Of a stretch of DNA of 64,000 nt, positions 50,155 to 58,022 are shown one piece after another. The stretch spans positions 2,232,001 to 2,296,000 of the forward strand of contig CP036296.1 of NCBI GenBank assembly GCA_007751255.1, read 5' to 3'. A model generated the notes under the pieces. It was not told where the DNA came from. It ran no database searches and saw nothing but the letters and a program-made list of their open reading frames with translations. The position numbers were made by a program, and so were the translations under genes. The first letter of the stretch is position 1, and every line of letters begins with the position of its first letter. The stretch comes from Engelhardtia mirabilis (GTDB lineage: Bacteria; Planctomycetota; UBA1135; GCA-002686595).

Positions 50155-51005
50155 GCGCGGGAGATTCGCAGCACGAGGGCGTTGGCCCACAGCAGGGCCG
50201 CCGAGAGGCCGACGAAGTAGAGCACCGCGGGCAGCTCGACCAGGCCGCGCACGAAGCTTTCGTAGGGCGGCAGGACGGCCAAGGTGTCGTACAGCGTCGA
50301 GCCGATCGTGAGGCCGGGGAAGAGTCCGTCGAGGACCGAGACCACCCGTTCGTCGCCAACCAGCACCAGGGCGATGCCGGCCACCGTGGCCAACACGTAG
50401 GCGACGATCTGGTCACCGGTCAGGGCCGAGGTGAACATCCCCAAGGCCAGGAACATGGCGCCGAACAGCACCAGGCCCAGGTAGCCGGAGACGATGCGTC
50501 CGACGTCGGGGTCGCCGAGGACGCCGATCATGATCGGGATCGGCAGGGTGCAGGCCAGGAACACGCCGTACAGGGCCAGGGCCGCCGCGAACTTGCCGAG
50601 CACCGCTTGGGCCGGTCGGATCGGCAGGGTCAAGAGCAGCTCGATCGTGCGCTTCTGCGCCTCCTCGGCCCACAGGCGCATGGTGATCGCCGGCAAGAAC
50701 ACCGCCAAGAGCAGCGGCAGGAGATCGAAGAACGGCGTCATGTCCGCGCGGCCGGCGAGGAAGAACTCGTTCATGAAGATCGAGCCCGCCAGCGCCACGA
50801 AGGCGATCGTGTACACGTAGGCGATGGCCGAGTCGAAGTAAGCGCCGAGCTCTCGTGTGGCGATCACGCGCACGCCACTGAGGAAGCCGGGGGCGGGGCC
50901 GGTCGCGCTGGCGCGCCCCGTCGCGGATGCCGCAGACGGTGCAGTCGATTGCGCCATTGCGGTTGCCGCGCTCTGCGCGTCAGGTCGGGGGGCCTGGTCG
51001 CTCAC
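50151..51005 (-). CDS. ABC-2/GldF-type transporter permease
   Basis: 284 residues. An Ala-rich, presumably cytosolic N-terminus of about 40 residues precedes RVIATRELGAYFDSAIAYVYTIAFVAL. About six TM helices follow (for example MTPFFDLLPLLLAVFLPAITMRLW, LALYGVFLACTLPIPIMIGV, LGLVLFGAMFLALGMF). The conserved EEAQKRTIELLLTLPIR loop is the coupling segment of ABC-2 permeases of the GldF type. The GTG start overlaps the ATPase stop by 4 nt. It forms the membrane channel with the ATPase at 51002 and the GldG-like subunit. Confidence 0.9.
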   Translation of the reverse strand: MSDQAPRPDAQSAATAMAQSTAPSAASATGRASATGPAPGFLSGVRVIATRELGAYFDSAIAYVYTIAFVALAGSIFMNEFFLAGRADMTPFFDLLPLLLAVFLPAITMRLWAEEAQKRTIELLLTLPIRPAQAVLGKFAAALALYGVFLACTLPIPIMIGVLGDPDVGRIVSGYLGLVLFGAMFLALGMFTSALTGDQIVAYVLATVAGIALVLVGDERVVSVLDGLFPGLTIGSTLYDTLAVLPPYESFVRGLVELPAVLYFVGLSAALLWANALVLRISRA

Positions 51006-51781
51006 GCCGCACCTCCACCGGGGCGCGCGCCGCCGCGCAGGGCCGCCTCGCGGCCGCCCGAGCGCTCTTCGACGATCTCGAGCACCAGCCGCTCGAGGTC
51101 GATGCCGCGCTCAGCGGCCTGGGCGCGCAGGTCGTCGAGCTTCGCGTCGGCCAACAGCCGCCCGCGGTTGATGACCAGGATGCGTTCGCAGATGGCCGCG
51201 ACCTCCGACAGGATGTGGCTCGAGAAGAGGATCGCGCGGCCGGGTGCCAGCTCGTGGATGAAGTCGCGGAAGGCGACGACTTGCAGCGGATCGAGGCCGT
51301 GGGTGGGCTCGTCGAGCAGGAGCACCCGCGGGTCGTGGATCAGGCTGGCGGCCAGGCCGATGCGTTGGCGGTAGCCCTTCGAGCACTGGTTGACCCGCTG
51401 GCGCAGGACGTCCTGCAGCGAGCAGGAGGCCACGACCCAGTCCAGGCGCTCGGCCAGGCGCGGGCCGAACAGGCCCCGGGCCTTGCCCATGAAGCGCAGG
51501 AAGTCGAACACCCGCATGGTGTCGTAGAGGGCGTTGTGCTCGGGCAGGTACCCGAGCTCGCGCCGCGCCTCGAGGGCCTCGCGTTCGACGTCGAACCCGG
51601 CCACCCGCAGCGACCCCGAGGTCGGCGGAAGCCAGGTCGAGATCATCTTCAGGACGGTGCTCTTGCCCGCGCCGTTGGGGCCCAGGAAGCCGACGACCTC
51701 GCCCGCGCCGAGGCGGAACGAGACGTCGTCGACGGCAAGGGCGCTGCCGTAGCGCTTGGTGACGTGCTCGACTTCGATCAT
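51002..51781 (-). CDS. GldA-type ABC transporter ATP-binding protein
   Basis: 259 residues. Walker A GPNGAGKST is near residue 34. The Q-loop region LGYLPEHNALYDTMRV is typical of GldA/ABC-2 ATPases. The signature is QCSKGYRQRIGLA (C-S-K-G-Y in place of LSGGQ, usual for this group), Walker B is VLLLDEPTHGLDP, and the H-loop is SSHILSEV. A TATGAT at 51819-51814 upstream is a good -10 candidate. First gene of a four-gene overlapping operon (ATPase, permease, GldG-like, DUF4340-like). Such systems serve gliding motility in Bacteroidetes; in other phyla the substrate is unknown. Confidence 0.93.
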   Translation of the reverse strand: MIEVEHVTKRYGSALAVDDVSFRLGAGEVVGFLGPNGAGKSTVLKMISTWLPPTSGSLRVAGFDVEREALEARRELGYLPEHNALYDTMRVFDFLRFMGKARGLFGPRLAERLDWVVASCSLQDVLRQRVNQCSKGYRQRIGLAASLIHDPRVLLLDEPTHGLDPLQVVAFRDFIHELAPGRAILFSSHILSEVAAICERILVINRGRLLADAKLDDLRAQAAERGIDLERLVLEIVEERSGGREAALRGGARPGGGAA

Positions 51782-51813
51782 GGGAGTCCCGGCGGCTGAG
51801 CGCGGGGCCCGAG

Positions 51814-51819
51814 ATCATA
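51814..51819 (-). promoter_or_regulatory. -10-like TATGAT upstream of the ABC operon
   Basis: On the minus strand TATGAT (5 of 6 to consensus) ends 32 nt before the ATG of the ABC ATPase at 51781. No good -35 partner is seen at 16-18 nt. Confidence 0.4.
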
Positions 51820-51900
51820 GGCGAGGAGGGCCTCCCGATCCCGTGAGCGCCGGTGTCAACGATGGTCGGTCGCCGATCCGGCTCGCCGAGGGTTGTCGGG

Positions 51901-52068
51901 TCAGGCTGCGCGCTTGCCGGTGCAGCCAGCCGCGCACCTCGCCCGCCGCTGCTCTCGACGACGGCGGACGAGGTCCGGGGCCAGCTCGAGGGGCACCGCC
52001 AGCAACAGGCAAAGGCCGGCCCCGAGTCCGAGCAGGAGCAGTCGCACGAGTCCCGGGCGGTCTTGCAT
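51901..52068 (-). CDS. Possible 55-residue single-pass membrane miniprotein
   Basis: ATG at 52068 to TGA at 51901, too short for routine gene calling. The N-terminal half is one convincing TM helix (LVRLLLLGLGAGLCLLLAVPL), followed by a very basic C-terminus (RRRREQRR, then Cys, Gly, Lys), a positive-inside pattern. It lies 119 bp upstream of the ABC ATPase on the same strand. No Shine-Dalgarno is visible, so the call is tentative. Confidence 0.3.
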   Translation of the reverse strand: MQDRPGLVRLLLLGLGAGLCLLLAVPLELAPDLVRRRREQRRARCAAGCTGKRAA

Positions 52069-52571
52069 GGAGGGTTCCCCGGCCGGCGCGACGCGCGCCG
52101 AGCCTTCGGAGCGGACACTACGGCGCACCAGGTCCGATCTGCCCCACGGGTCGGCGGGGTTACGGGCGGGTGACGAGATGCGGATCCGAGCGGTTCGCGG
52201 TCTGGCGGGGAGACGGCCGAGCATCCGGACTCGGAGCGACTCCTCCAGCACCGAGGCTGCTCGCTCGTGCCACCACGGATCGGAGCTCTCCGACGTGCTC
52301 GGCGCCTTCGATCGGAAGGCCGGGCAGCATCCGCGACCCGACCGCCAGAGGCCCCGTCGCGCCACCTCGCGAGGGCGCGACGTGGATCGGTCCTCGTGCA
52401 CGCCTCTCGCGCTGCCGGAGCTCAGCTCCGCGCTGCGTCCCGGCCCCGGCGGCGGCGGTTCACCCGTGGGCCCCACAGCGACGACCCCTGCTCGGCACGA
52501 ATAGCGCGGGTCGTCACGGACCGTGGTTGCTGCCGACGATCTTTGGAAACTGGACCCTAGACTCGCCAAGC
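52069..52571. other. Intergenic interval of about 500 bp
   Basis: Together with 51782-51900 this separates the divergent ABC operon and GT87 gene. Open frames cross it but lack sensible starts and resemble shadow frames. No RNA gene, repeat or strong hairpin was recognised apart from the -10-like hexamer at its right end. Confidence 0.5.
52558..52563 (+). promoter_or_regulatory. -10-like hexamer TAGACT before the GT87 gene
   Basis: TAGACT ends 8 nt before the ATG at 52572, the same hexamer and nearly the same spacing as before coaD. No Shine-Dalgarno lies between. Confidence 0.35.
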
Positions 52572-53900
52572 ATGTCCGCCGCGCTTTCCCAACGCCCGTC
52601 GCCCTGGCACTGCCGGGCCTTCGTCGTCCTCGCGATCCTGCTGCTGCTGATCGCCGGGCGCGGTTGGGAACGGGCGATCTCCGAGCGCGGCAACGACCTG
52701 ACCATCTACTTGGACGCAGCCGCCGCGATGGCTGGCGGCTCGCTGGTCTTCGACGTCGACGGCTATATCTACCTTCCGTTCTTCGCCGCCCTCTTGGCCT
52801 GCCTCGCATGGTTGCCGGTGGCCCTACAGGCAGCGATCTGGCAGCTCGCCAGCTGGGCCTGCGCGGTGGGCGGCCTGGTCGGCGCGGCGCGGCTGGTTGA
52901 CCCCGCCGGGCGTTGGCCCTGGCTCGGCTGGGTCACGACCCTCGTGACCCTGCGACTGTGGGACTCGAACCTCTCCTACGGCCAGGCCAACGCCTTCACC
53001 TTCGCGGCGCTGATCGGCGCCCTGCACTGGATCGTCGCCGGTCGTGGCGGACGCGCAGGGGCACTGATCGGGCTGGCGGCGGCCTACAAGGTGCTGCCGG
53101 GGATCGGGTTGGTTCTGCTGCTGGTGCGTCGCTCGGTGCGCGGTCTGGGCGTGGGCCTGGCGACCTTGGTCGGACTCTCGCTGCTGGTGCCGCCCCTGTT
53201 CCTCGGATGGGCGGGCTCGCTCGACGCCCATCGCGATTGGTTTCACGTCGTGGCGGAGCCCTACCTGCGTGGCGGCCAGGCCCTGCTCGAGGCCCGTCCC
53301 TACGTGGCCGGACAGAGCCTCTTGGCCAGCGCCTACCGCACCCTGGCCGCGACGCCGGTGACCAACTCCGATCCCGCGGCCCGCGCGGCCCTGGCCGAGT
53401 TGGATCCGGGGCTGGTGCATGGAGTCGTGCGCGGGCTGGTGGCGGCGCACTTCTTGGCGCTGTTGTTCGCGCTCTGGCGTCGACGCGACCGCACCGATGC
53501 CGAGTCCGTGGCCTGGGCCGGGGGCCTGACCCTTTGCACCGCGCTGATCGCGGGACCCCTGGTGCATAAGGCCCACGTGTGCTGGGCCGCCCTCGGCTTC
53601 GCGGTGTGCTTCGCCCGGGCGGCGGACGCCCGAAGCGCGCGGGCACGGGCGTTGGTGCTCGTGCCCCTGGGCCTGTCGACGCTGCTGATCTCGGCTACGA
53701 CCGCGCTGCTGTGGGGCACGGACTCGGCCCAGCAGCTCGTCTCGCGCAACGCGATCTATCTGGGCGTCGAGCTGCTCTGGCTGTTGTTGCTGTACCTCGG
53801 CCCGCCGCCGCCGACGGACGGTCGAACTTGGAGCGCGACGGGGCACTCGCGCTCAGCCGCCGGCCAGCAGTCCTTGGAGCTGGTCGAGGTCGAGCACTGA
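52572..53900 (+). CDS. GT87 (DUF2029)-type integral membrane glycosyltransferase
   Basis: 442 residues with about 10-12 predicted TM helices. Features of the GT-C fold family GT87 are an early TM helix followed by an acidic loop (SERGNDLTIYLDAAAAMAGG), YIYLPFFAALLACLAWLP, the loop SNLSYGQANAF, and AAYKVLPGIGLVLLLVRRS. These enzymes use polyprenyl-phosphate-linked sugars, usually mannose, at the extracytoplasmic face. The last 48 nt overlap the 3' end of the convergent SPFH gene. It appears monocistronic, with TAGACT 8 nt before its ATG. Confidence 0.85.
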   Translation: MSAALSQRPSPWHCRAFVVLAILLLLIAGRGWERAISERGNDLTIYLDAAAAMAGGSLVFDVDGYIYLPFFAALLACLAWLPVALQAAIWQLASWACAVGGLVGAARLVDPAGRWPWLGWVTTLVTLRLWDSNLSYGQANAFTFAALIGALHWIVAGRGGRAGALIGLAAAYKVLPGIGLVLLLVRRSVRGLGVGLATLVGLSLLVPPLFLGWAGSLDAHRDWFHVVAEPYLRGGQALLEARPYVAGQSLLASAYRTLAATPVTNSDPAARAALAELDPGLVHGVVRGLVAAHFLALLFALWRRRDRTDAESVAWAGGLTLCTALIAGPLVHKAHVCWAALGFAVCFARAADARSARARALVLVPLGLSTLLISATTALLWGTDSAQQLVSRNAIYLGVELLWLLLLYLGPPPPTDGRTWSATGHSRSAAGQQSLELVEVEH

Positions 53901-54905
53901 CGGCACGCCCTCGTCGCCGGGGTCGAGTTGGACCCGCTCGATCGTCAGGCCTTGTGCCGCGCGGCGCGCGAGGAACGCTTGTCCGCCGGGGCGGGCGAGG
54001 GACTCCAGGCGCAGGCGCTGTGACTCGGCCTGGGCGTCGGCGACGGCGCGTTGGCCCGCGGCTTCCGCCCGAGCCAGGGCGCGCTCGGCCTCGGCCTTGA
54101 TCGTCGCGGCCTCGAGCTTGGCCTGGCCGACTCGCTGCTCGAGGTCGCGCTCGACCTCGGCTCGACGCTGCGCGCGTTCCAGCGACGAATCGGCCAAGAG
54201 GCGGGCCAGCTCGGTCTGAGCCTCCTGCTTCAGTTGCTCCAGCTCGCGTTGGACCCGCTCGACCGCGTCGGAGGCCTCGGCCCGGCGCAGGTTCTGGACG
54301 GCCGACTGCTTCTGCTGGAGCTTCTTGGTGTATTCGAGGCTGAACTCGACGTCGAGCAGCACCAGGTCCACCAGCTCCACTTCGAGCGGCGCGAGGGCCT
54401 CGGCCAGGCGCGGGCTCATCTCGTCGAGCACGCCCCTGCGCGCCGCGACGTCGAACCAGTCTTCCGAGCCCAGGCGCGCGAGCTCGGTTCGCGCCACGTC
54501 CTCGATCACGTCGCGCACGCGTTCGGGCAGGCGCTCGTCGAGTCCGCCGGCGACCACCGACCAGGCTCGGCCGGGCGCGATGCGCCACAGGGCACTGGCC
54601 GCGACGCGGGCGGTCTGGTCGTCGCTGGTGCGGATCTCGAGCGGCTGCCCCTCGTCGCCCAGGTTGAAGCTGGCGTCGCGCGTGCCCGCGGGCAGCAGAC
54701 GCCATTGCGAATCGCCGGGTGCGACCCAGTGGCGACCCGCCTCGTACTCGACGGGGATCACCCCGCGGCTGTCGTCGACCAGTACGCCGACCATTCCCAC
54801 GGGCACCCAATGCAGGCAGTTGGCGACCAGGGCTCCACCTGCGAGCGAGAGGGCGAGACCGCCCAGGCCTCCGGCCCACAGGACCCCTTCGATCGCGAGC
54901 CTCAT
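53853..54905 (-). CDS. SPFH/Band-7 domain membrane protein (second of a pair)
   Basis: 350 residues. An N-terminal TM helix (IEGVLWAGGLGGLALSLAGGALV) is followed by an SPFH domain at about 30-200 (VPVGMVGVLVDDSRG, ASALWRIAPGRAWSVV, VDLVLLDVEFSLEYTKK). A long Glu/Ala/Arg coiled coil at about 195-310 and a short C-terminal tail complete it. SPFH proteins oligomerise on membranes and organise microdomains or regulate proteases (HflK/HflC-like). ATG overlaps the upstream SPFH gene stop by 4 nt. Its 3' end overlaps the convergent GT87 gene by 48 nt. Confidence 0.87.
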   Translation of the reverse strand: MRLAIEGVLWAGGLGGLALSLAGGALVANCLHWVPVGMVGVLVDDSRGVIPVEYEAGRHWVAPGDSQWRLLPAGTRDASFNLGDEGQPLEIRTSDDQTARVAASALWRIAPGRAWSVVAGGLDERLPERVRDVIEDVARTELARLGSEDWFDVAARRGVLDEMSPRLAEALAPLEVELVDLVLLDVEFSLEYTKKLQQKQSAVQNLRRAEASDAVERVQRELEQLKQEAQTELARLLADSSLERAQRRAEVERDLEQRVGQAKLEAATIKAEAERALARAEAAGQRAVADAQAESQRLRLESLARPGGQAFLARRAAQGLTIERVQLDPGDEGVPSVLDLDQLQGLLAGG

Positions 54906-55960
54906 CGGGCGTCCTCCTCGCCGCGACGCGGCGCGATCTCGAAGCGGACCATCGCGAGCCTCTCGACCAGGGCTTCACGTACCGCCAGGTCGCCGTGCTC
55001 GGCGAAGGCGTCGACGGTCGAAGCCAGCGACTCGGCCTGGGCCTGACCCTCGGCCAAGGTGTTGGCGGCCAGGGTCGCGAGCTCGGTCGTGCGCGACGCG
55101 GCCTGGAGGCCCAGGGCCGTGGATCGGCGTTGGGCCTCGTCGAGGATCTGGGCCACGGTTTCGTCCTGCTGGCCCTCGAGCACAGCCAGGGCTTCCTCCT
55201 GCTGGGCGGCCGCCAGCTCCAGCTTGGCGCGCGTCTTCTCGAACAGGGCGCCGCGCTGGGCGGAGAAGCCCTGGCGTTCCGTGGCCAGGCGTTCGGCCTC
55301 CTGCTCGAAGAGCTTGCGCTGCTCGATCGCCGTCTCGTACTCGCGGTCGAAGCGCGGCTTGGGCGCCGTGACCTGGATCAGCTCGAGTCCGTGTCGCTGC
55401 AGGTGCCGCGCCAGGTCGGCGCGGGCCAGCTCGAGCGCGTCGCGGGCGCGCAGGGCGTCCGCCACCTCCTCCGACTCGAGCACCCCGTAGGCGTCTCGCA
55501 TGGCGCCGGCCGCCAAGGCTGCCACGCGGCCCGGCTGGTGGGGATCGCCGGCTCCGCCATCGGCGAGGGCCTGCGTGATGTTGTCCGGGTCGACGCGCCA
55601 ATGGACCTCGAGCTCCTGCATTTGCAGCACGCTGCCGTTGCGCGCACGCACGCGCAGCGCCTCGCGCCGGTCGGAGCTGGCTTCGTCGTCGTTGGCATCG
55701 GCGCCGAAGACGATGCGTCGCGGCCGCAGGTCGACGACCTGCGCCTGGACGAGGGGTGCCAGGATCCGGTGATGACCGGCGCGGACCAGAATTCGCGGCT
55801 CGTCGCCGGGGGAGCCGGCGAGCACTGCGGCCTCGCCCGGTTCGAGGTCGACCGCGAGCCGAGTCTCGGTCAGAGCGATCGTCGTCAGGATCGTTCCGGG
55901 AACGGCGAGCGACAAGGCCAGGGCGATAGCGGCGACGGTTGTTGTCGTGGATCGGGACAT
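54902..55960 (-). CDS. SPFH/Band-7 domain membrane protein (first of a pair)
   Basis: 352 residues from the ATG at 55960 (MSRSTTTTV). A TM helix (AAIALALSLAVPGTILTTIAL) precedes an SPFH domain at about 30-210 (LEPGEAAVLAG, LQMQELEVHWRVDPDNI, LIQVTAPKPRFDREYETAIEQ spread over the last strands) and a coiled coil to about 320 rich in Gln/Glu/Ala. With the next gene it forms a two-subunit pair reminiscent of HflK-HflC, translationally coupled by ATGA. An associated FtsH is not in the window. The 185 bp on its upstream side, to 56146, hold no gene. Confidence 0.86.
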   Translation of the reverse strand: MSRSTTTTVAAIALALSLAVPGTILTTIALTETRLAVDLEPGEAAVLAGSPGDEPRILVRAGHHRILAPLVQAQVVDLRPRRIVFGADANDDEASSDRREALRVRARNGSVLQMQELEVHWRVDPDNITQALADGGAGDPHQPGRVAALAAGAMRDAYGVLESEEVADALRARDALELARADLARHLQRHGLELIQVTAPKPRFDREYETAIEQRKLFEQEAERLATERQGFSAQRGALFEKTRAKLELAAAQQEEALAVLEGQQDETVAQILDEAQRRSTALGLQAASRTTELATLAANTLAEGQAQAESLASTVDAFAEHGDLAVREALVERLAMVRFEIAPRRGEEDAR

Positions 55961-56145
55961 CGGTGCCTCGAGCGAGTGGGGGAGCCCGCGGGGCGTGTGC
56001 CAGCGGTCGACCCCGACCCTAGGACCGTCCGAACCCGGACGCGTGCAGAACCTCACCTGGTTACCGGGAGGTGACGCGACGGCGTTACCAGCTCGTGACC
56101 TCGGCAGCGCTCAGCCGACGACCGATCTTCGTCACCCGAGGTGTC

Positions 56146-56577
56146 TCAACCCGCGGGCAGGAACACCGAGCGCGCGTAGGCGCCGATCAGGTCCGCCAAG
56201 TCACCGAAGGCGTCGCGATCGATCGACTTGACCACGTATGCGGCGACCTGTCGGTCATAGGCTCGGTCGATGTCGGCGGCGAGAGTCGACGAGGAGAAAA
56301 CGAACACTACCGATCTGCGCAGCAGCGGGTCGGCGCGCAGGTGCTCCAGGAACTCGATACCGCCCATGCCCGGCATGTTCAAGTCGAGCACCAGCAGGGG
56401 CAGGCACTCGCGTCTTCGGCCCTGGTCGCGCAAATGCTCCAGTGCCCGTTGACCGTCGCTGGCGCTGGCGAGGTTGACCTCGTCGTCGCGTTTGACCAGT
56501 GCTCGGCGCAGGGCCGAGACGTCGATCGGGTCGTCTTCGATCATCAGGACCGAGAGCTGGGTCTGGAGCTTTCTCAC
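56146..56577 (-). CDS. Single-domain response regulator (Rcp1-like)
   Basis: 143 residues from the GTG at 56577, which overlaps the histidine-kinase stop by 4 nt; a longer frame to 56622 would lie inside the kinase. The receiver hallmarks are the acidic pocket Glu14-Asp15-Asp16, phospho-acceptor Asp65 in VLDLNMPG, Ser95/96 in FVFSSS and Lys117 in YVVKS. The long beta4-alpha4 region and absence of an output domain resemble Rcp1-type regulators paired with sensor kinases. It is presumably phosphorylated by the adjacent ethylene-receptor-like kinase and acts through protein contacts. Confidence 0.92.
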   Translation of the reverse strand: MRKLQTQLSVLMIEDDPIDVSALRRALVKRDDEVNLASASDGQRALEHLRDQGRRRECLPLLVLDLNMPGMGGIEFLEHLRADPLLRRSVVFVFSSSTLAADIDRAYDRQVAAYVVKSIDRDAFGDLADLIGAYARSVFLPAG

Positions 56578-57749
56578 CCCAAGATTGTCGTCTGTTCGCT
56601 GCTTCCTGATCCGATCGGCCACAGGAAACAGAAACGGGCGCCCCTCGGTTCGGCGGGCTCGACCCAGATTTTCCCGCCCTGGATCCGCACGTCACGAGCC
56701 GCGAGGGCCAATCCCATCCCATCGCCGACAGCACCGTCGGAAAGGCGCGCGAACATCTCGAAAATGTGCTCGCGGCTCCCGGGGGGGATCCCGGGATCGT
56801 CGTCTTCGACCGTGAACCGATAAGCGTCACCTTCGCGGTTGGCGCCCACTCGAATCGAACCCTGGTCTCGATCGTGGTGGGCGACCGCGTTCGCGATCAG
56901 GTTCTGCAGTACCCGTTGCAGCGGAGCCCGGGGTGCCTCCAAGTCGGGCAGGTGCCCATCGATCTCGAGACGGAAGCCCGCTGGCGCGGCAACCTGCTTC
57001 CAGGTCTCCTGCACCAGGTCCCGGGTGCAGACACGCTCGAGCTCCACGCCTCCAGAACCCGAGCGTGAGTACTCCAAGAGGCCGCGCACCATGCGCTGCA
57101 TCTGGAGCGAACGCTCGCGTAGCTGACGCAGATGCTCGCGGCCGGCCTCGGACAGGCTCTCGGCCTCGTCCTCCTCGATGAAACCCGCCAGCAGGTACAT
57201 GCCTCGCAGCGGGGCTTGCAGGTCGTGCGCGGCCGCGGAGGCGAAGCGGTCCAGGTCGTCGTTGCGATTGGCCAGCTCGCGCCGGGCCTGCTCCCGCTGC
57301 TTGACTTCGCCTTCGAGCCGATCGGAAAGGGCTGCGCGGCCGGGGAGGTCGAGGGCTCTGGGGAGGGTCGTGATCAGCGCACCCACGGTGACCCCGGAGA
57401 CGCTGGCCGTCACGACCTTGAACAAGCCGGACAGGCGGTACCACGGATGCCAGAAGAGCGTCGCCTCGATCAGGTGAGTCGCGCCGCAGGCGAAGATGAA
57501 GGCGACGAACAGCCACGCCACCCGCGGAAAGGGCAGGTCGCGACGTCGCATGGCAAAGACGGCGATGACCGCCGGAATGGCGAAGTAGGCGGCGAAGGTG
57601 GCCGTGTCCGCAAGGATGTGGATCCAGCCCTCCAGACTGGTCCAGTTCCCGCAGTGCCAGCGGGCCGGGAAGTCAGAGGTGTCGAAGAGCTTCGTGAAGA
57701 AGTCGACGAGCGAACCGGTGTCACGGTCGGCCATGGGGAAAGGGTCCAT
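56574..57749 (-). CDS. Sensor histidine kinase with ethylene-receptor-like transmembrane domain
   Basis: 391 residues from the ATG at 57749; an ATG at 57734 is an alternative. Residues 40-125 form three TM helices matching the plant/cyanobacterial ethylene-binding domain. Asp48, Tyr55, Ile58, Pro59, Ile85, Cys88 and His92 (in CGATHLI) correspond to ETR1 Asp25, Tyr32, Ile35, Pro36, Ile62, Cys65 and His69 with identical spacing. Lys111 in KVVTA matches ETR1 Lys91. There is no GAF domain; a short coiled coil leads to the kinase core with H-box AAHDLQAPLRGM, N-box LIANAVAHHD, DDDPGIPPG and GDGMGLAL. Copper and ethylene binding are predicted, not shown. The cognate regulator follows with a GTGA overlap. 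Confidence 0.9.
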   Translation of the reverse strand: MDPFPMADRDTGSLVDFFTKLFDTSDFPARWHCGNWTSLEGWIHILADTATFAAYFAIPAVIAVFAMRRRDLPFPRVAWLFVAFIFACGATHLIEATLFWHPWYRLSGLFKVVTASVSGVTVGALITTLPRALDLPGRAALSDRLEGEVKQREQARRELANRNDDLDRFASAAAHDLQAPLRGMYLLAGFIEEDEAESLSEAGREHLRQLRERSLQMQRMVRGLLEYSRSGSGGVELERVCTRDLVQETWKQVAAPAGFRLEIDGHLPDLEAPRAPLQRVLQNLIANAVAHHDRDQGSIRVGANREGDAYRFTVEDDDPGIPPGSREHIFEMFARLSDGAVGDGMGLALAARDVRIQGGKIWVEPAEPRGARFCFLWPIGSGSSEQTTILG

Positions 57750-58022
57750 TGTGGACTTGGGGCTCAGGTCGCCCGAGCCGGAATGCCGAGCACTGTAGTG
57801 CGGACCACGGATTGCTACCCCCGAGACTCCCGGCCAGGGCTCTGCCCCGAGCAGGACGCAAGGGTTGGACGGATCCCGCGCCTTGCGCAATGTCTCTGGG
57901 GAAGGAGTCCGCAAGACAATCCATTTAGCGTCCAGGGCGCGGGGTCGAACCGGGCTGGCCTCAGGGCGCGCTGAAGGTGCCCTAGATCTTAGGATTGTCA
58001 ACCTCACCCCGCCCCTCGAACC

